Shown: one piece after another, positions 1-8,832 of the stretch
How positions within the stretch are numbered: the first letter of the stretch is position 1
How the letters are laid out: each line of letters begins with the position of its first letter
NCBI RefSeq assembly: GCF_018070025.1
Contig: NZ_JAGPYQ010000001.1
Span: forward strand, 310,001-374,000
Origin: Streptomyces liliiviolaceus
GTDB lineage: Bacteria; Actinomycetota; Actinomycetes; Streptomycetales; Streptomycetaceae
DNA length: 64,000 nucleotides
Reading direction: 5' to 3'
Position numbers and translations under genes: made by a program
Notes under the pieces: generated by a model
Databases searched by the model: none
What the model was told of the DNA's origin: nothing
The model's input: the letters and a program-made list of their open reading frames with translations, nothing else

Positions 1-918
1 GGCACCGAAGCCGTAGAGCTGGATCGTGTCGGTGTCGTTGCAGACCTTCGAGCCGGAGCCGGCGAACGTGGACGCGATCGTCGCGTTCGACAGCTTCGAG
101 GTCGGGACGACGTTGTAGACGTCGCGGTTGTAGGTGAAGCCGACGTTGAGCGTGCCGTCCGCGTTCAGCGGCGCGGAGCCGTTGATCTCGCCGAGGACCG
201 TGGCGCCGTGGCGGTCGTTCACGATGCCGCCGGTCTGCGCGATGTACTGGGCCACGGAGTACGGGGCGATGTCGCCTGCGGTGTCCAGCGCCTCGCCGTT
301 GTGCTCCTGCATCGAGCCGACGCAGGAGCCGACCGCGGACTCGGCCACACCGATCTTGCCGAGGAAGAAGGTCCGGGTGCCGGAGTTGGTCTGCGGCAGC
401 AGCGGGGTGAGGGTGACGCCGTCGACCGAGGTCAGCGAGCAGGTGTAGATGTCGTGCAGCTGGGCCGTGGTGAGGTCCGGGACGGCCAGGGCGCTGTCCT
501 CGCGGACGGCGACGGTGACGGCGTCCTTGGCGAAGGGGATCCAGGTGAGGTCCGTGGTCGAGGTGTCGGCCGGACCGCGGGAGGAACGGGCGAAGTCGAG
601 GCAGCCCGTGCCGGTGTCGACGGCGTTGCGCAGCGCGTCGATGCCCGCGGAGGAGCCGTTGGGGCGGTTGATGACACAGCCGGTGGTGCGGGTCTTGACG
701 GTGGCCGAGCCGGTGGCGTCGTACGAGGCGATGGTGTTGCCGCCGTCGACCGAGTCGCCGAGGCCGTTCACGACGTCCTGGGTCGTGTCGGAACCGGCGC
801 CGGCGAGCACCCGGAAGCCGTTGGAGGGATCGGCCACGGCCGGGGCGGCCATGGCACCGACGGCGAGGGCGGTGACACCGACAACGGCGGCGATACGTGC
901 GCGGGACTTGACGTTCAC
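1..918 (-). CDS. PstS-like secreted substrate-binding protein (3' end outside window)
   Basis: An open frame of 306 codons runs from a GTG start at 918 off the left edge. GGAGGAG lies 7 nt before the GTG and decides the start. Residues 1-29 form a signal peptide ending AVA-DP. The mature part begins with a GSDTTQ motif near residue 38, typical of actinobacterial phosphate-type periplasmic-binding proteins, and later has a substrate-binding style stretch SGTRTFF. The family binds oxyanions outside the membrane and hands them to a Pst-type permease. It follows two other binding-protein genes and the pstC-pstA permeases on the same strand, but is separated from them by 238 bp containing a hairpin, so it may be transcribed on its own. 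No C-terminal anchor can be judged because the gene is cut. The ligand is not proved by sequence. Confidence 0.85.
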   Translation of the reverse strand, partial: MNVKSRARIAAVVGVTALAVGAMAAPAVADPSNGFRVLAGAGSDTTQDVVNGLGDSVDGGNTIASYDATGSATVKTRTTGCVINRPNGSSAGIDALRNAVDTGTGCLDFARSSRGPADTSTTDLTWIPFAKDAVTVAVREDSALAVPDLTTAQLHDIYTCSLTSVDGVTLTPLLPQTNSGTRTFFLGKIGVAESAVGSCVGSMQEHNGEALDTAGDIAPYSVAQYIAQTGGIVNDRHGATVLGEINGSAPLNADGTLNVGFTYNRDVYNVVPTSKLSNATIASTFAGSGSKVCNDTDTIQLYGFGA

Positions 919-1081
919 AACTGTTCTCCTCCGTCAAACGCATTGCATTTCCCACCGACCCGGCGGTCGGCCACGGCAAACAATTCCGCACTCCTCTTCG
1001 CGGCGGCCACCACATTCAGCCGCCCATTGAGTTAATAAAGCATTTCCAAGGTGACACCTGGGGAATTCGGTGATGGATAGC

Positions 1082-1155
1082 GGAATTTCCCGGAACCGAC
1101 GAACCGCCGAACCATGGAGCCGACGAATCGTCGAACGTCGGGTTCCGGGGAATTC
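1082..1155. terminator. Imperfect long hairpin after the 850-residue binding-protein gene
   Basis: The left arm from 1082 (GGAATTTCCCGGAACC) pairs with the right arm ending at 1155 (GGTTCCGGGGAATTC), with one mismatch and one bulge, around a core with smaller CGACGAA/TTCGTCG pairing. It sits at the 3' end of the minus-strand gene that stops at 1157. It is a probable transcription end or RNA-processing site. There is no clear U tract. Confidence 0.45.
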
Positions 1156-1156
1156 G

Positions 1157-3709
1157 CTAACCGCCCGCGGGCACCCGCCGCGCGGCCAGCCGCAGCATCA
1201 CCGGCCCGGCGAGCGCGGCGGCACCGCCCACGACGAGCACGCCCAGCAGGACCCACCGGACGAGACCGATCACCTCCGAGGGGGTGAGCCCGCCGGACGC
1301 GGCCACGTTCTCCTTGGCCGGGTCCCGCGGTGCGACGGAGGGCCTGCCGGTGTCCATGGCGTCGGGACCGGCTCCCGCGGACCCGCCGGAACCGCCGGAG
1401 GCCGCGGCGCCCCCGGCCGCCGAACCGGCGTCCTCGCCGGAGACCGTCCCGCCGTCGCCGCCCGGGCCGCCGGAGCCCTCCGCGTCCTGGTCCTGGCCGC
1501 CCGGGGTGCCGGACGGGTCCGGCGCCGTCCAGGTCTCCAGGGTGGTCGCCGCCTTCAGCGCCTGGGTGCGCAGCGCGGCGGGCAGCGGCGCGTAGCCGTA
1601 CGGCAGTTCGCCGCGCGCCGTGCCCTGGGTCTGCCCCGCGCCCGCCGCGTACCTGATCACCTTGGCGTAGTCCTGGCGCGCGTCCTTCGCCTGGTCCACG
1701 GACGAGGCCGCGTAGACGACCGCGGTGAGCGGGTAGGCGCCGTCGTCCGCCGTGGCGGGATCGGGGGTCTTCACCCCGGCGACGGCCGAGTCGGGCATGC
1801 GGGCCACGGCCTTGAGCATGGCGTCCGAGGTGGGTTTCACGAAGGCGCCGTCGGCGTTGGGCAGGGCGGCGACATCGAGCTGGTAGCGGGTACTGGAGGC
1901 CGCGTCGACGATCCCGAACTCCCGCGCGTTGGTGGCGGCCGGCCGTTCCCCGCTCAGCTTCCAGCCCGCGCCGGACTGCGCGCACAGATACAGCTGTCCG
2001 CCGTAGCCGTTGCGGACCTTCTGCGCGGCGTCGTGCATGTCGTTGGTGTAGGGGACGAGGTCCGTGCCGTCGAAGGGCAGGGAGTTCTCCGGGGTGCCGC
2101 AGGACGCCTTGGACGTCGTCGGGTCGGCCTTCGGGAAGTAGTCGAGCGGGGTCGCGTCGAGGTCCATGTCCTGGTACGACCTGTTGACCTTCATTCCCCA
2201 TGGGTCGGCGGTGCCCGAAAGGAATTCCCGTGCGTCCTTGTTCTGCTGGACGTAACGCCAGAGCACGGTCGCCATGTCGGAATTCTCGGTGGAGAGGAGG
2301 AGCCCCCAGGGGGAATAGGTCCTGCCGCTCGCGGCCGGGAAATCGGGGTTGAGCTTCTGGAATTCCGGGTCGGCGCCGATGCTCTCGGGGTTCGTTTTCA
2401 GATAGTCCGGCAGGTAGTCGGCCGTGGCGACGCTCTTCTGGTACGACTGCGTGAGCAGTTTGGCGAGGAGGCGCTGGTTCAGCCGTACGTCGTGCAGCTG
2501 ACGGTTGGCGATGTACGCGCCGGACCCCTCCCCCACCGTGACGTCGTACCGCCAGTACAGGCCTACGGTGAGGCCGCTGACCGCCACCGGCGCCTGCACG
2601 ACCGGCGGGCCGTCCTCGGCCGTCTCGACCGGCTGCACGGTGAAGCCGAGTCCCGGCGAGGTGTCGCTCGGCGCGGTGACGCGCTCGCGGGCCTCGCCCT
2701 CGCCGGACTGGGTGAAGGTGAAGCGGCCGGCGCCGGAGCCGCACAGGGCGCTCTGCCACGACGTCATGGCGTCCGTGATCAGCTCGGAGCCGATGGTGCG
2801 CCGCTCGGCCCGGTCCTGGGAGCAGGTGCTGCCGACGGGCAGGAAGTCGAGCGGGAAGACCAGCCGCTGGTTCCAGTTCGTCCGGCTCAGCGCGGAGCTG
2901 CGTACCGAACCGCTGTTGCCCTCGGTGCCGTTGGTCTCGTGCTCGCCGCGCGGGACGACGACCAGCCAGCAGGGTCTGACCGCGCCCGAGGCCGTGGTCC
3001 GCGCGCCGCAGCCCAGGTGGGGCGACTCGACGGACGACCGCATCTCGAAGACCGTCTCGCCGTTGCCGTCGGAGTCGTTGGGCAGCCAGGTCTGGGAGTT
3101 GGTGTCGAGGCTGTTGAAGTAGGTCCAGTCGGTCCCGGTGGTGGTCGCGGCGCCCTCGACCGGCTTGAAGGGGACGAAGGCGATGTTGTCGGAATCCGTC
3201 GCGTGGTCGGTGTCGAGCGGGTCCCGGGTCGGCGAGACGAGCCGCCCGCCACCGGCCGGGGCGCCGTCCACCGCGCCGAACTCGCACTGGGTGCGGTCCG
3301 GCCCCTGGTCGGCGTCGTCGCCCCAGCACTCCATGATCTGCAGGTAGTTGTTGTACGTGGCACCGGTGGGCGCCGCCCGGCCGCCGGTCCAGGTGACCCG
3401 TACACCCTGCCCGCGCAGGTTCTTCGTCTGGTGGACCGTGACCTTCAGCTTCGAGAAGTCGTCGTAGGGTCCGGCGGTCCCGGTCTTGGTCACCGCGGAG
3501 TTCTCGGCGAAGTTCCCGGCGGAGTTCTTGGCGGCGTCCCCGGCGGAGTTCTGGGCGGTCGCCGCCGTGGCACCCTGCGGCAGCGGCACCAGGGCGAGCA
3601 GCAGGGCCGCGAGCAGCGAGCCGAGGCCCGCCGCGACCCGCCCGCGCCCGCCCGTACCGGCCCCGCCGGGGGCCGGGCCGCGCCCGCTCACGCCTCGTAC
3701 GGATCTCAT
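1157..3709 (-). CDS. Large membrane-anchored PstS-like extracellular protein
   Basis: 850 residues, GTG/ATG-type start overlapping the previous gene's stop by 4 bp (ATGA), so it is translationally coupled. Residues 1-49 look like a long signal peptide with a basic start and a leucine/alanine core ending ATAATA. A short repeat of NSAG/NSA motifs follows. The long extracellular part carries blocks resembling periplasmic-binding proteins, such as a LPFDGTDLVPYTNDM stretch. A Gly/Ser/Asp-rich linker occupies about residues 745-805, and a single membrane helix lies near 815-840 with a short basic tail (RLAARR) inside. This is about twice the length of a normal PstS. The layout (signal peptide, binding domain, linker, C-terminal helix) suggests a wall-spanning receptor or accessory subunit of the adjacent ABC permeases. 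I do not recognise a named family, and the substrate is inferred from neighbours only. Confidence 0.8.
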   Translation of the reverse strand: MRSVRGVSGRGPAPGGAGTGGRGRVAAGLGSLLAALLLALVPLPQGATAATAQNSAGDAAKNSAGNFAENSAVTKTGTAGPYDDFSKLKVTVHQTKNLRGQGVRVTWTGGRAAPTGATYNNYLQIMECWGDDADQGPDRTQCEFGAVDGAPAGGGRLVSPTRDPLDTDHATDSDNIAFVPFKPVEGAATTTGTDWTYFNSLDTNSQTWLPNDSDGNGETVFEMRSSVESPHLGCGARTTASGAVRPCWLVVVPRGEHETNGTEGNSGSVRSSALSRTNWNQRLVFPLDFLPVGSTCSQDRAERRTIGSELITDAMTSWQSALCGSGAGRFTFTQSGEGEARERVTAPSDTSPGLGFTVQPVETAEDGPPVVQAPVAVSGLTVGLYWRYDVTVGEGSGAYIANRQLHDVRLNQRLLAKLLTQSYQKSVATADYLPDYLKTNPESIGADPEFQKLNPDFPAASGRTYSPWGLLLSTENSDMATVLWRYVQQNKDAREFLSGTADPWGMKVNRSYQDMDLDATPLDYFPKADPTTSKASCGTPENSLPFDGTDLVPYTNDMHDAAQKVRNGYGGQLYLCAQSGAGWKLSGERPAATNAREFGIVDAASSTRYQLDVAALPNADGAFVKPTSDAMLKAVARMPDSAVAGVKTPDPATADDGAYPLTAVVYAASSVDQAKDARQDYAKVIRYAAGAGQTQGTARGELPYGYAPLPAALRTQALKAATTLETWTAPDPSGTPGGQDQDAEGSGGPGGDGGTVSGEDAGSAAGGAAASGGSGGSAGAGPDAMDTGRPSVAPRDPAKENVAASGGLTPSEVIGLVRWVLLGVLVVGGAAALAGPVMLRLAARRVPAGG

Positions 3710-5415
3710 GCGGTTTCTCCCTTGCGGCGGGCGCGGGCGGACAACATGCGGGAGGTGAGCGGTGGGCCGACGACCACGGCGAGGAGCAGGACCGCGGAGA
3801 GCGCCATCAGCGCGCCGCGCATGCCGAACTGCTGTCCCGAGGCGAGGGCGACCGGGTTGGCGACGACCGCGTTGTCGCCGACGCCGGTGCCGTCGCCGCT
3901 GACGAGTTCGCCGGTGTCGGGGTCGACCACGGTGCCGCCGGTCGTGGTGGCCGCCGCCGACTCCTGGGCGTCCGGGGTGCCGTCACCGTCGCTGTCGGCC
4001 CCGGCGCCTCCCGTACCGCCGGTGCCGCCGGTACCGCCCGTGCTGCCCGAACCCCCGGTCGCGGAGCCGCCGTTCGCGGAGCCGCCGCCCTGGGCCGCCG
4101 GGCTGACCGGGGTGTCCGCCTTGGCTCCGGCGGTGCCGTCGGAGCACTGCTTGGAGCCCTTCCTGTCGCAGTCCTTGGGCTGGGGGGCGTTCTCCAGCAG
4201 GGTGTTCTTCCCGCCGGAGAAGGTGGGGTTGCGGCAGTCGTTGATGTCGATGGAGGAGGTGGGCGCGCCGGGCACCCGGCGGACCTGGTCGAAGCCCGCC
4301 TGGACGAGGTTCTTGGGCAGGGGCGAGTAGCCGAGTTCCTCCGCCTGCTGCTGGCCGTCGCAGAGGAAGTACCGGGCGAAGGTGCCCAGCGACTTCCCCT
4401 TGGCCTCGTTCATCGGGTTCTTGTCGCCGCCCACCGAGGTCGGCAGGATCATGTAGCTGTAGCTGGAGAGCGGGTACGTCCGCTTGTCGCCGTTGCGGTA
4501 GACGCCGTCCAGGATCTGGGTGAGGTAGTTCGCCGAGTTCTTGTCCTGGTTGATCCGGGCGCCGGTCAGGGCCACGGCGACACTGGAGGCGGTCGGCTCC
4601 ACGTAATAGTTCGCCTTGTTGAGCACCTTGGCGACCGGGAAGCCGGTCTTGATGGCGTACGAGTACTCGACGTACGTGATCGAGCCCTCCGCCTGCGGCT
4701 GCCGCACGAAGCCGGAGACGCCCAGCGAACCGGACTTGGCGATCATCGAGGAGCCGGACAGGACCGGGAAGTACGAGGTCATCCCGCACGCGTTGCCGCG
4801 GCCGGTGCGCGCGCAGAAGTCGTTCCAGACGGAGCTCTGTTCCTTGGCCAGCCAGGTGGTGAACTGGGCGGTGGTGCCCGAGCCGTCGGAGCGGACGACC
4901 GGGACGATCCGGCGGGCCGGGAGGGTCAGACCGGGGTTGTCGGCGCGGATCTCCGGGGCGTTCCACATGGTGATCGCGCCGGTGAAGACCTTGGCGAGCA
5001 CCGGCCCGGAGAGCCGGAGGTTGGTGACCTTCTTGCCGCCGATCTTGAGGTTGTACATGAAGGCGGTACCGCCGGCGACGATCGGCATGTACGCGTAGCC
5101 GCGGTCCGGCGGGGTGTCGGTGACGCCCTGTTCGGTCAGCCCGTACGGGATCTCGGAGACCGCGAAGTCGACGACGCCGTTGCGGAACTGCTCCCGTCCC
5201 TGCGAGGAGCCGACGGCCTTGAAGTTGACCGTCATGCCGAGGTTGGCGGAGATGTTGCGCCGCCACTGGTCCAGGGCGTTGGAGCTCCACGTCGAGCCGG
5301 AGCCGGTGATCTTCGTGTACGAGGCCGCCTCGGCGACCGGCGGACGGACGGCGAGCAGTGCGCAGAGCAGCGCAAGACCCGTCACACAGAGACGGAAGGC
5401 GGTTGCGGGTCTCAC
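3706..5415 (-). CDS. Membrane-anchored PstS-like phosphate-type binding protein
   Basis: 569 residues from a GTG at 5415 with GAGGAG 6 nt upstream; the GTGA overlaps the pstA stop. The signal peptide covers residues 1-31. The mature protein starts with ITGSGSTWSSNALDQW, the classic phosphate-binding-protein opening, and near residue 170 has VVRSDGSGTT, which in PstS contacts the oxyanion. From about residue 430 a Gly/Ser/Thr-rich tether leads to a C-terminal membrane helix (about 537-560) and a basic tail. Ordinary PstS proteins are lipid-anchored and about 370 residues; this one has no lipobox and is instead held by a C-terminal helix. It is co-transcribed with pstC and pstA and is the best candidate for their main binding protein. 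Confidence 0.88.
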   Translation of the reverse strand: MRPATAFRLCVTGLALLCALLAVRPPVAEAASYTKITGSGSTWSSNALDQWRRNISANLGMTVNFKAVGSSQGREQFRNGVVDFAVSEIPYGLTEQGVTDTPPDRGYAYMPIVAGGTAFMYNLKIGGKKVTNLRLSGPVLAKVFTGAITMWNAPEIRADNPGLTLPARRIVPVVRSDGSGTTAQFTTWLAKEQSSVWNDFCARTGRGNACGMTSYFPVLSGSSMIAKSGSLGVSGFVRQPQAEGSITYVEYSYAIKTGFPVAKVLNKANYYVEPTASSVAVALTGARINQDKNSANYLTQILDGVYRNGDKRTYPLSSYSYMILPTSVGGDKNPMNEAKGKSLGTFARYFLCDGQQQAEELGYSPLPKNLVQAGFDQVRRVPGAPTSSIDINDCRNPTFSGGKNTLLENAPQPKDCDRKGSKQCSDGTAGAKADTPVSPAAQGGGSANGGSATGGSGSTGGTGGTGGTGGAGADSDGDGTPDAQESAAATTTGGTVVDPDTGELVSGDGTGVGDNAVVANPVALASGQQFGMRGALMALSAVLLLAVVVGPPLTSRMLSARARRKGETA

Positions 5416-6902
5416 AACGAACTCCTCGGATCCTGAGCCGACTTACGGAGGGAGATGCGGGGCCGGATGGCCCAGTAGCGGGCGCGGGGCTGTATCGATA
5501 TGCGGCTTCGCCGCGGGCCGCGCCCAGCCCCGTAAGGGGCGCGGGGAACTGCGCGACCAGCCCCCACCGGCCCGCGGCGAACGAACAACGCACCCAGCGC
5601 AGAGCGCAGCACGCGCGCCAGGCGCCCTGCGGCAGGCGGGGAGGTGGCAGCCGGGCCACCTCCCGGACCCTGGTGCGTGCGCGCCCCGAAGCGCCGGGCG
5701 TCCTTGCGGGAGGCGAGGACCCGGCGGTGCTGCTGGCGGCGGGTGAGCTGTCCCGGGCCGCGCCCGCCGATGCTCCGGGCGACGACGAACAGGGCGAGCA
5801 CCACGACGAGCAGCGTGGCGGCGGCGCCGAACCCGCGGGCGATCATGTTCGGCTCGGGCGACTCGACGAGTTTCAGCGCGGCCAGCGGCAGCGACACCAT
5901 CGGGTCGGAGAACGCGTTGGCGTTGAACTCGGCGCCGAAACCCGCCGTGATCAGCACCGGCGAGGTCTCCCCGATCCCCCGGGCCGTACCGAGGATCACC
6001 GCGGTCGCGAGACCGGAGCGGGCGGTCGGCAGCACCACGTGCCAGACCGTGCGCCAGCGCGAGGTGCCCATGGCGTACGCGGCCTCGCGCAGGGTGCCGG
6101 GGACCAGGCGGAGCACGACGTCGGAGGCGCGGATGATGATCGGCAGCATCATCACCGAGAGCGCGAGCCCCGCGGCGAAGCCGGACTCCGGGAAGCCCAG
6201 GGTCAGGATGACCGTGGCGTACACGAACAGTCCGGCCACGATGGACGGCAACGCCGTCATCGCCTCGACGATCGTCCGGACGAACCGGGCGAAGCGGCCG
6301 GGCACCTCGTTGAGGAAGACCGCGCAGACCAGCCCCACGGGGACCGTGACGATCAGCGCGATGGTGATCTCGATCAGGGTGCCGGCGATCGCGTGCTTGA
6401 TACCGCCCGTGCTGAGCGGCTCCAGGGGACCCGCCAGCCGCATGTCCTCGGTGAAGAAGTTCGGATGCGGCAGCGCCCTGCGGCCCTCCCACAGGGTGTA
6501 CGACACCACGAAGACCAGCACGCTCAGGAGCAGCGCCCCGAGCGAGCGGACCACGGCCGCCGCGATCCGGTCGGCCACCGCGGGCCCGTCCTCGTCGAAG
6601 GAGACGAGCAGCGCGTAGAGCCCGAGGAAGAGGGCGTACGCGACGACGACGAAGCCGACCGCCCCGTCGAAGGGCAGCAGCCTGGCGAAGAGCAGCCAGG
6701 TCAGGGCGAGCGCGGCGGCCGCGGCGCCCGCCAGCGCGTACACGTCGGTGGCCCGCACCTGCGAGACGGAGCGCCGGGGTTCACCGCCGGGCGCGGCGGC
6801 GCGCACGGCGGGCGGCAGGGTGGTGCGGGGCCGCGCGGAGGCCTGGTCCTGATGCCGGTTCTGGGGCTCGGTCTCGGTCTCGGTCTCGGGGGCTGCGGTC
6901 AT
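5412..6902 (-). CDS. pstA: Phosphate-type ABC transporter permease PstA, with long C-terminal extension
   Basis: Permease of the Pst family: six membrane segments and the EAA-type cytoplasmic loop (around the REAAYAMGTSRW stretch) that docks the ATPase. The start chosen at 6902 (MTAAPETETETE) has GGAAAG upstream; a further ATG at 6941 is in frame. Residues 1-50 are low complexity with an ET repeat. Family similarity ends near residue 385, at the RRQQHRR stretch. The frame then continues for about 110 more residues of Arg/Pro/Gly-rich sequence down to 5412, passing through one copy of the intergenic repeat at 5534-5570. The extension stays open until the GTGA overlap with the next gene. The tail is probably read-through of former intergenic DNA, not a functional domain. 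Confidence 0.88.
   Translation of the reverse strand: MTAAPETETETEPQNRHQDQASARPRTTLPPAVRAAAPGGEPRRSVSQVRATDVYALAGAAAAALALTWLLFARLLPFDGAVGFVVVAYALFLGLYALLVSFDEDGPAVADRIAAAVVRSLGALLLSVLVFVVSYTLWEGRRALPHPNFFTEDMRLAGPLEPLSTGGIKHAIAGTLIEITIALIVTVPVGLVCAVFLNEVPGRFARFVRTIVEAMTALPSIVAGLFVYATVILTLGFPESGFAAGLALSVMMLPIIIRASDVVLRLVPGTLREAAYAMGTSRWRTVWHVVLPTARSGLATAVILGTARGIGETSPVLITAGFGAEFNANAFSDPMVSLPLAALKLVESPEPNMIARGFGAAATLLVVVLALFVVARSIGGRGPGQLTRRQQHRRVLASRKDARRFGARTHQGPGGGPAATSPPAAGRLARVLRSALGALFVRRGPVGAGRAVPRAPYGAGRGPRRSRISIQPRARYWAIRPRISLRKSAQDPRSSL
5534..5570. repeat. Intergenic repeat copy inside the pstA 3' end
   Basis: One inverted copy of the window-wide element (core GGGGCGCGGGGAACTGCGCG followed by ACCAGCCCCCACCGG). 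The same unit occurs at 11555-11996, 16787-16834, 30387-30429, 38977-39095 and 45655-45667. Here it is translated as part of PstA. Confidence 0.85.
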
Positions 6903-6999
6903 CGCCGTTCTTTCCGTCGGGGACACAGGGGGCCACGACATCGGGGGGCCGGCCGGTGGGCCGGTCGGGCGGTCGTCGGCGGGCCGTCCGCGAGGCGCC

Positions 7000-8064
7000 T
7001 CACGCGTCGCTGGCCGCGCCGGAGCGGCTGCGGGCGACGATGGACGAGGCGGCGAAGTTGACGATCAGGGTCATCACGAACAGCGCGAACCCGGCGGCCA
7101 TCAGGGCGGACAGACTGAACTCGCTCGCCTCGCCGTAGCGGAGCGCGATCAGCGAGGAGACCGAGCTGGTGCCCGACTGCAGGACGTGCCACTGGACGGT
7201 GAAGACCGGCGAGATGAGCATGAAGACGGCGATGGTCTCGCCGAGCGCCCGGCCGAGCCCCAGCATGGTGCCGCCGATCATGCCGCCCTTGCCGAACGGC
7301 AGGACGACGCTGCGGATCATGCCCCAGCGGGTCGCACCGAGCGCGTACGCCCCCTCGCGCTCACCCGCCGGGGCCTGCGAGAAGACCTCGCGCATGATCG
7401 AGCAGATGATGGGCGCGACCATCATCCCGACGACCAGGCCCGCGATGAACGTGGACGAGGTGTAGACGGTCTCCGGGGCGAGCGGGTCGCGCGGATCGGC
7501 GCCGTCGACCTCGAAGACCGGGATCCAGCCGAGGTAGGTGGCGATCCAGCGGGCGGTCGGGAGCACCTTGCCCTCAAGGAAGAAGACCCCCCACAGGCCG
7601 TACACCACGGACGGGACGGCGGCCATCAGGTCGACGACGCTGATCAGGGTGCGGCGCAGCCGCGCCGGCGCGTACTCGGAGATGTAGAGCGCCGCACCGA
7701 GGGCGAGCGGCACGGCGACGGTGATCGCGACGAGCGCGATCAGGACGGTGCCGACCAGGATGGCCGCGATACCGAAATTGCCGGTGTCGGGCTGCCAGGC
7801 GGCGGTCGTCAGGAAGGACCAGCCCGCCCGGTCGAGCGCCTGCCAGGCCCGCAGCAGCAGGAAGCCGCCGACCAGGAGCATGACGGCGAGGACGAACCCG
7901 CCGCCACTGCGGGCGACGGCACGGAAGACCCGGTCCGGCACACCGGGGTCCGCGTACAGCCGACGCGGTACGTCATCGGCGAACGCGGCGGACCCGGGCA
8001 GGGAGGTTCCCGGGGAGCCGGGTCTCAGACGTCTCGGAGGTCCAGAAGGTCTCTGTGAGGGCAC
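7000..8064 (-). CDS. pstC: Phosphate-type ABC transporter permease PstC
   Basis: 354 residues, six predicted membrane helices, the first at about residues 58-78. The cytoplasmic loop around REGAYALGATRWGMI is the Pst EAA motif. The proline/arginine-rich first 45 residues are cytoplasmic. The GTG at 8064 is the longest start; no strong ribosome site decides it. It heads the minus-strand operon pstC-pstA-anchored PstS-850 residue protein. The pstC-pstA gap is 97 bp. Function: half of the membrane channel for phosphate or a similar oxyanion. No PstB ATPase gene is present within the 7 kb downstream that is visible. Confidence 0.88.
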   Translation of the reverse strand: MPSQRPSGPPRRLRPGSPGTSLPGSAAFADDVPRRLYADPGVPDRVFRAVARSGGGFVLAVMLLVGGFLLLRAWQALDRAGWSFLTTAAWQPDTGNFGIAAILVGTVLIALVAITVAVPLALGAALYISEYAPARLRRTLISVVDLMAAVPSVVYGLWGVFFLEGKVLPTARWIATYLGWIPVFEVDGADPRDPLAPETVYTSSTFIAGLVVGMMVAPIICSIMREVFSQAPAGEREGAYALGATRWGMIRSVVLPFGKGGMIGGTMLGLGRALGETIAVFMLISPVFTVQWHVLQSGTSSVSSLIALRYGEASEFSLSALMAAGFALFVMTLIVNFAASSIVARSRSGAASDA

Positions 8065-8183
8065 ACACCGGACGTTCTACGCCGTCGGTTGACATGCCCG
8101 TCCCGATGCGTGAACGAGAGGTTCCCTGGGGGCAACTTCCACCCCGGCGCACTCTCCACACGACCTCCGCCACCGGTCGCGCC

Positions 8184-8579
8184 TCACGTGTCACCCCATA
8201 ACTCCGGCCTGGCCGGGTCGAGTTGGGGTAACAGCGCCCGGAAGCGGTCGTACGCGGAACGGCAGGTCGCATGACGCTCGTACGTACGCGCGGCCGCCGC
8301 CACGGGCCGGCTCGCCGCGTCCCAGAGCAGCCAGATCCATCCACCGCCCTCCGAGCTGTGCTGGATCCCGCCGACCAGTTCGCCCCGGCTCGCGCAGAGC
8401 CTGGTGAACGCGGCACGGCACTGTGTGTGCGAGTCGTGCGAGTCCGCCGAGACGGCCACGGACCGTCCGTTCGGTGCCACCAGGCGCCAGCCGTAGGCGC
8501 CTTCCGTCGAGAAGTCGATCAGACATCTCATCCCCGCCGTGACGGCGGCAGGTCTTGCCGCCCCCCTGGGCTGCTCCAT
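8184..8579 (-). CDS. Small DUF1508-like protein
   Basis: 131 residues. The N-terminal part (about residues 18-65: CLIDFSTEGAYGWRLVAPNG, then S/H-rich sequence ending CRAAFTRLC) resembles the short beta-rich DUF1508/YegP fold, with a second similar half (GGWIWLLWDAASRPVAAAAR, ending CRSAYDRFRALL). So it looks like a tandem of two such units, each with a conserved Cys at its end. No signal peptide or membrane helix. It lies upstream of pstC on the same strand but ends 119 bp before it. The function of this family is unknown. The ATG at 8579 has only a poor ribosome site. Confidence 0.7.
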   Translation of the reverse strand: MEQPRGAARPAAVTAGMRCLIDFSTEGAYGWRLVAPNGRSVAVSADSHDSHTQCRAAFTRLCASRGELVGGIQHSSEGGGWIWLLWDAASRPVAAAARTYERHATCRSAYDRFRALLPQLDPARPELWGDT

Positions 8580-8786
8580 GTCCCCACCCCCGCCGCCCTT
8601 CGAGACAGCAGAACCGCAGGTACGGCCCCCTTGTGAGCGACACAGGCAATCTACTGAGGCGCATGAGACACAGGGCAGACAAAACTAACTGCCGGACGCA
8701 CACTTCATGCTCTGGTATCCCCTTGGTAACGCCTAGATAAGACGGGTCGGCAAGCGCTGTCACGAACGAGCGTCCCGCGCCTCGCG

Positions 8787-8832
8787 GCCCTCAGCCCTCA
8801 GCCCTCAGCCCTCAGCCCTCAGCCCTCAGCCC
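8787..8832. repeat. Heptamer tandem repeat (GCCCTCA)6
   Basis: Six perfect head-to-tail copies of GCCCTCA from 8787 to 8828 and a partial seventh. On the minus strand each unit reads TGAGGGC and therefore carries a TGA. The last unit supplies the stop codon of the gene ending at 8826. A slippage-prone simple repeat. Confidence 0.95.

Noticed and set aside
1070..4330. Very long open frames antisense to the binding-protein genes
   Set aside because: They are shadows caused by the GC-rich third positions of the real genes: their composition is dominated by Arg, Gly and Pro, they lack ribosome sites and they have no recognisable domains.
8065..8183. PhoP (PHO) boxes upstream of pstC
   Set aside because: Only one stretch (GTTCACGCATC on the minus strand) resembles an 11 bp unit; the next units do not match, so no direct-repeat box can be supported.
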